This document shows positions 63,625 through 64,000 of a stretch of DNA of 64,000 nucleotides, in pieces. This stretch comes from Schizosaccharomyces osmophilus (Eukaryota > Ascomycota > Schizosaccharomycetes > Schizosaccharomycetales > Schizosaccharomycetaceae). A program made the position numbers and the translations under genes. Within the stretch, counting starts at the first letter, position 1. The number at the start of each line of letters is the position of its first letter. The stretch lies in NCBI RefSeq assembly GCF_027921745.1, contig NC_079239.1:1391501-1455500 (forward strand). The letters are read 5' to 3'. The notes beneath the pieces are model-generated. The model ran no database searches. It saw only the letters and a list, made by a program, of their open reading frames with translations, and had not been told where the DNA came from.

Positions 63625-64000
63625 TCAGCCCTTATAGTATGAAGGCAATTGTCTATAGCATTCATAGCAAGTCTTGATATTAGTATCTTTCAAGGTAGAA
63701 ATGCAATCGCTGCATACGTTGGAGTTTCCGCATGCACGGCATTGACTTCTCCACTCCATTAAGGAAAACCGAGCGTCGCATAATGAACAAAGATCATTAG
63801 TTGCATCACGTTCAACGTGTACGTTGGAAGTGGTATCTGGTAGCATCCAAGCATGAACTTGACCAAGATTATCTCCAGTAAATATACCACGAGCTTGACC
63901 GCTACATGTAATGCAGGTGATAGTCTGGCGAGTGGGAATTTTGTTGCGACCAAAACCACTCTTATGTTGAAGTTGACGGACAAGATGCAGGCGCCATTTC
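63625..64000 (-). CDS. lvs1: BEACH-domain (beige/LYST) protein Lvs1, C-terminal fragment
   Basis: Partial: only the 3' end of the gene lies in the window; the 5' part runs past position 64000. Frame (minus) starts at 63999 and gives about 124 aa. It shows the last strands of a WD40 propeller (QTITCITCSGQARGIFTGDNLGQVHAW) followed by a FYVE-like zinc finger: LCSLCDAR, WRSQCRACGNSNVCSDCI, CYECYRQLP. A BEACH-WD40-FYVE order is that of WDFY3/Alfy and fungal Lvs proteins. The R(R/K)HHCR motif of phosphoinositide-binding FYVE fingers is replaced by WRSQCRAC, so lipid binding by this finger is doubtful. The symbol comes from this layout and the syntenic block. Confidence 0.75.
   Translation of the reverse strand, partial: KWRLHLVRQLQHKSGFGRNKIPTRQTITCITCSGQARGIFTGDNLGQVHAWMLPDTTSNVHVERDATNDLCSLCDARFSLMEWRSQCRACGNSNVCSDCISTLKDTNIKTCYECYRQLPSYYKG

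Noticed and set aside
1-64000. Mobile elements, LTRs, viral remnants, CRISPR arrays
   Set aside because: No transposase, reverse transcriptase, capsid-like or integrase frame, no paired long terminal repeats and no regularly spaced repeats were seen.

Overview
The window reads as a nuclear chromosome segment of a fission yeast (genus Schizosaccharomyces). The evidence is compact, AT-rich DNA; genes split by very short introns (about 38-220 bases) with GTAAGT/GTATGT donors, CTAAC branch sites and TAG/CAG acceptors; HomolD boxes (CAGTCACA) in front of ribosomal protein genes; and a gene order that matches what I remember of one S. pombe chromosome II neighbourhood (lcf1, tif35, sce3, a WDR44-type gene, swd2, a WBP4-type gene, ubp4, CHY finger, saf4, ppr2, rpl7, rps14, rps16, cdk11, a cation-chloride cotransporter, vps38, any1, FYVE, tuf1, lsm3, mrpl10, nop52, clc1, mdl1, cdc37, apc13, rga4, esf2, lvs1). 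Several proteins differ from the S. pombe sequences I recall, so this is probably another species of the genus. I ran no database search; symbols are by recognition of family and order.

Layout. 1-9.8 kb: kap111 (nuclear import receptor), lcf1 (acyl-CoA ligase), tif35 (eIF3g), tRNA-Trp, sce3 (eIF4B). 9.8-11.9 kb: a 2.1 kb gene-free stretch with simple repeats. 11.9-22.3 kb: WD40 protein, swd2, WBP4-like splicing factor, ubp4, a CHY zinc finger protein, saf4 and ppr2. 22.5-25.8 kb: a ribosomal protein cluster, rpl7 and rps14 firing divergently from a promoter with inverted HomolD boxes, then rps16. The rpl7 intron carries a C/D snoRNA candidate. 26-36 kb: cdk11, a CCC-type ion cotransporter, a mitochondrial-type protein, vps38 and the arrestin any1. 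37-45 kb: FYVE protein, mitochondrial EF-Tu, lsm3, mitochondrial uL15, nop52, tRNA-Pro and clathrin light chain. 45.8-53 kb: mdl1, cdc37, an Ngl-type nuclease and apc13. 53.9-64 kb: KH protein, rga4, a degenerate ketopantoate-reductase-like protein, esf2, and the 3' end of the BEACH protein lvs1, which runs off the right edge.

These are mostly independent housekeeping genes. Themes recur (translation: eIF3g, eIF4B, three ribosomal proteins, two tRNAs; rRNA maturation: nop52, esf2, snoRNA; splicing: saf4, WBP4-like, lsm3; endosome traffic: ubp4, vps38, any1, clc1, lvs1) but nothing suggests an operon-like system. I see no transposon, LTR, viral remnant or CRISPR array. The most interesting signals are small: the intronic snoRNA, three compact inverted-repeat RNA-like elements outside coding sequence, microexons in cdc37 and lsm3, an in-frame intron hidden inside the CHY gene, and a weak donor in ubp4 whose retention would release a short N-terminal protein. 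Gene models were spliced by eye from donor, branch and acceptor signals and reading frame.
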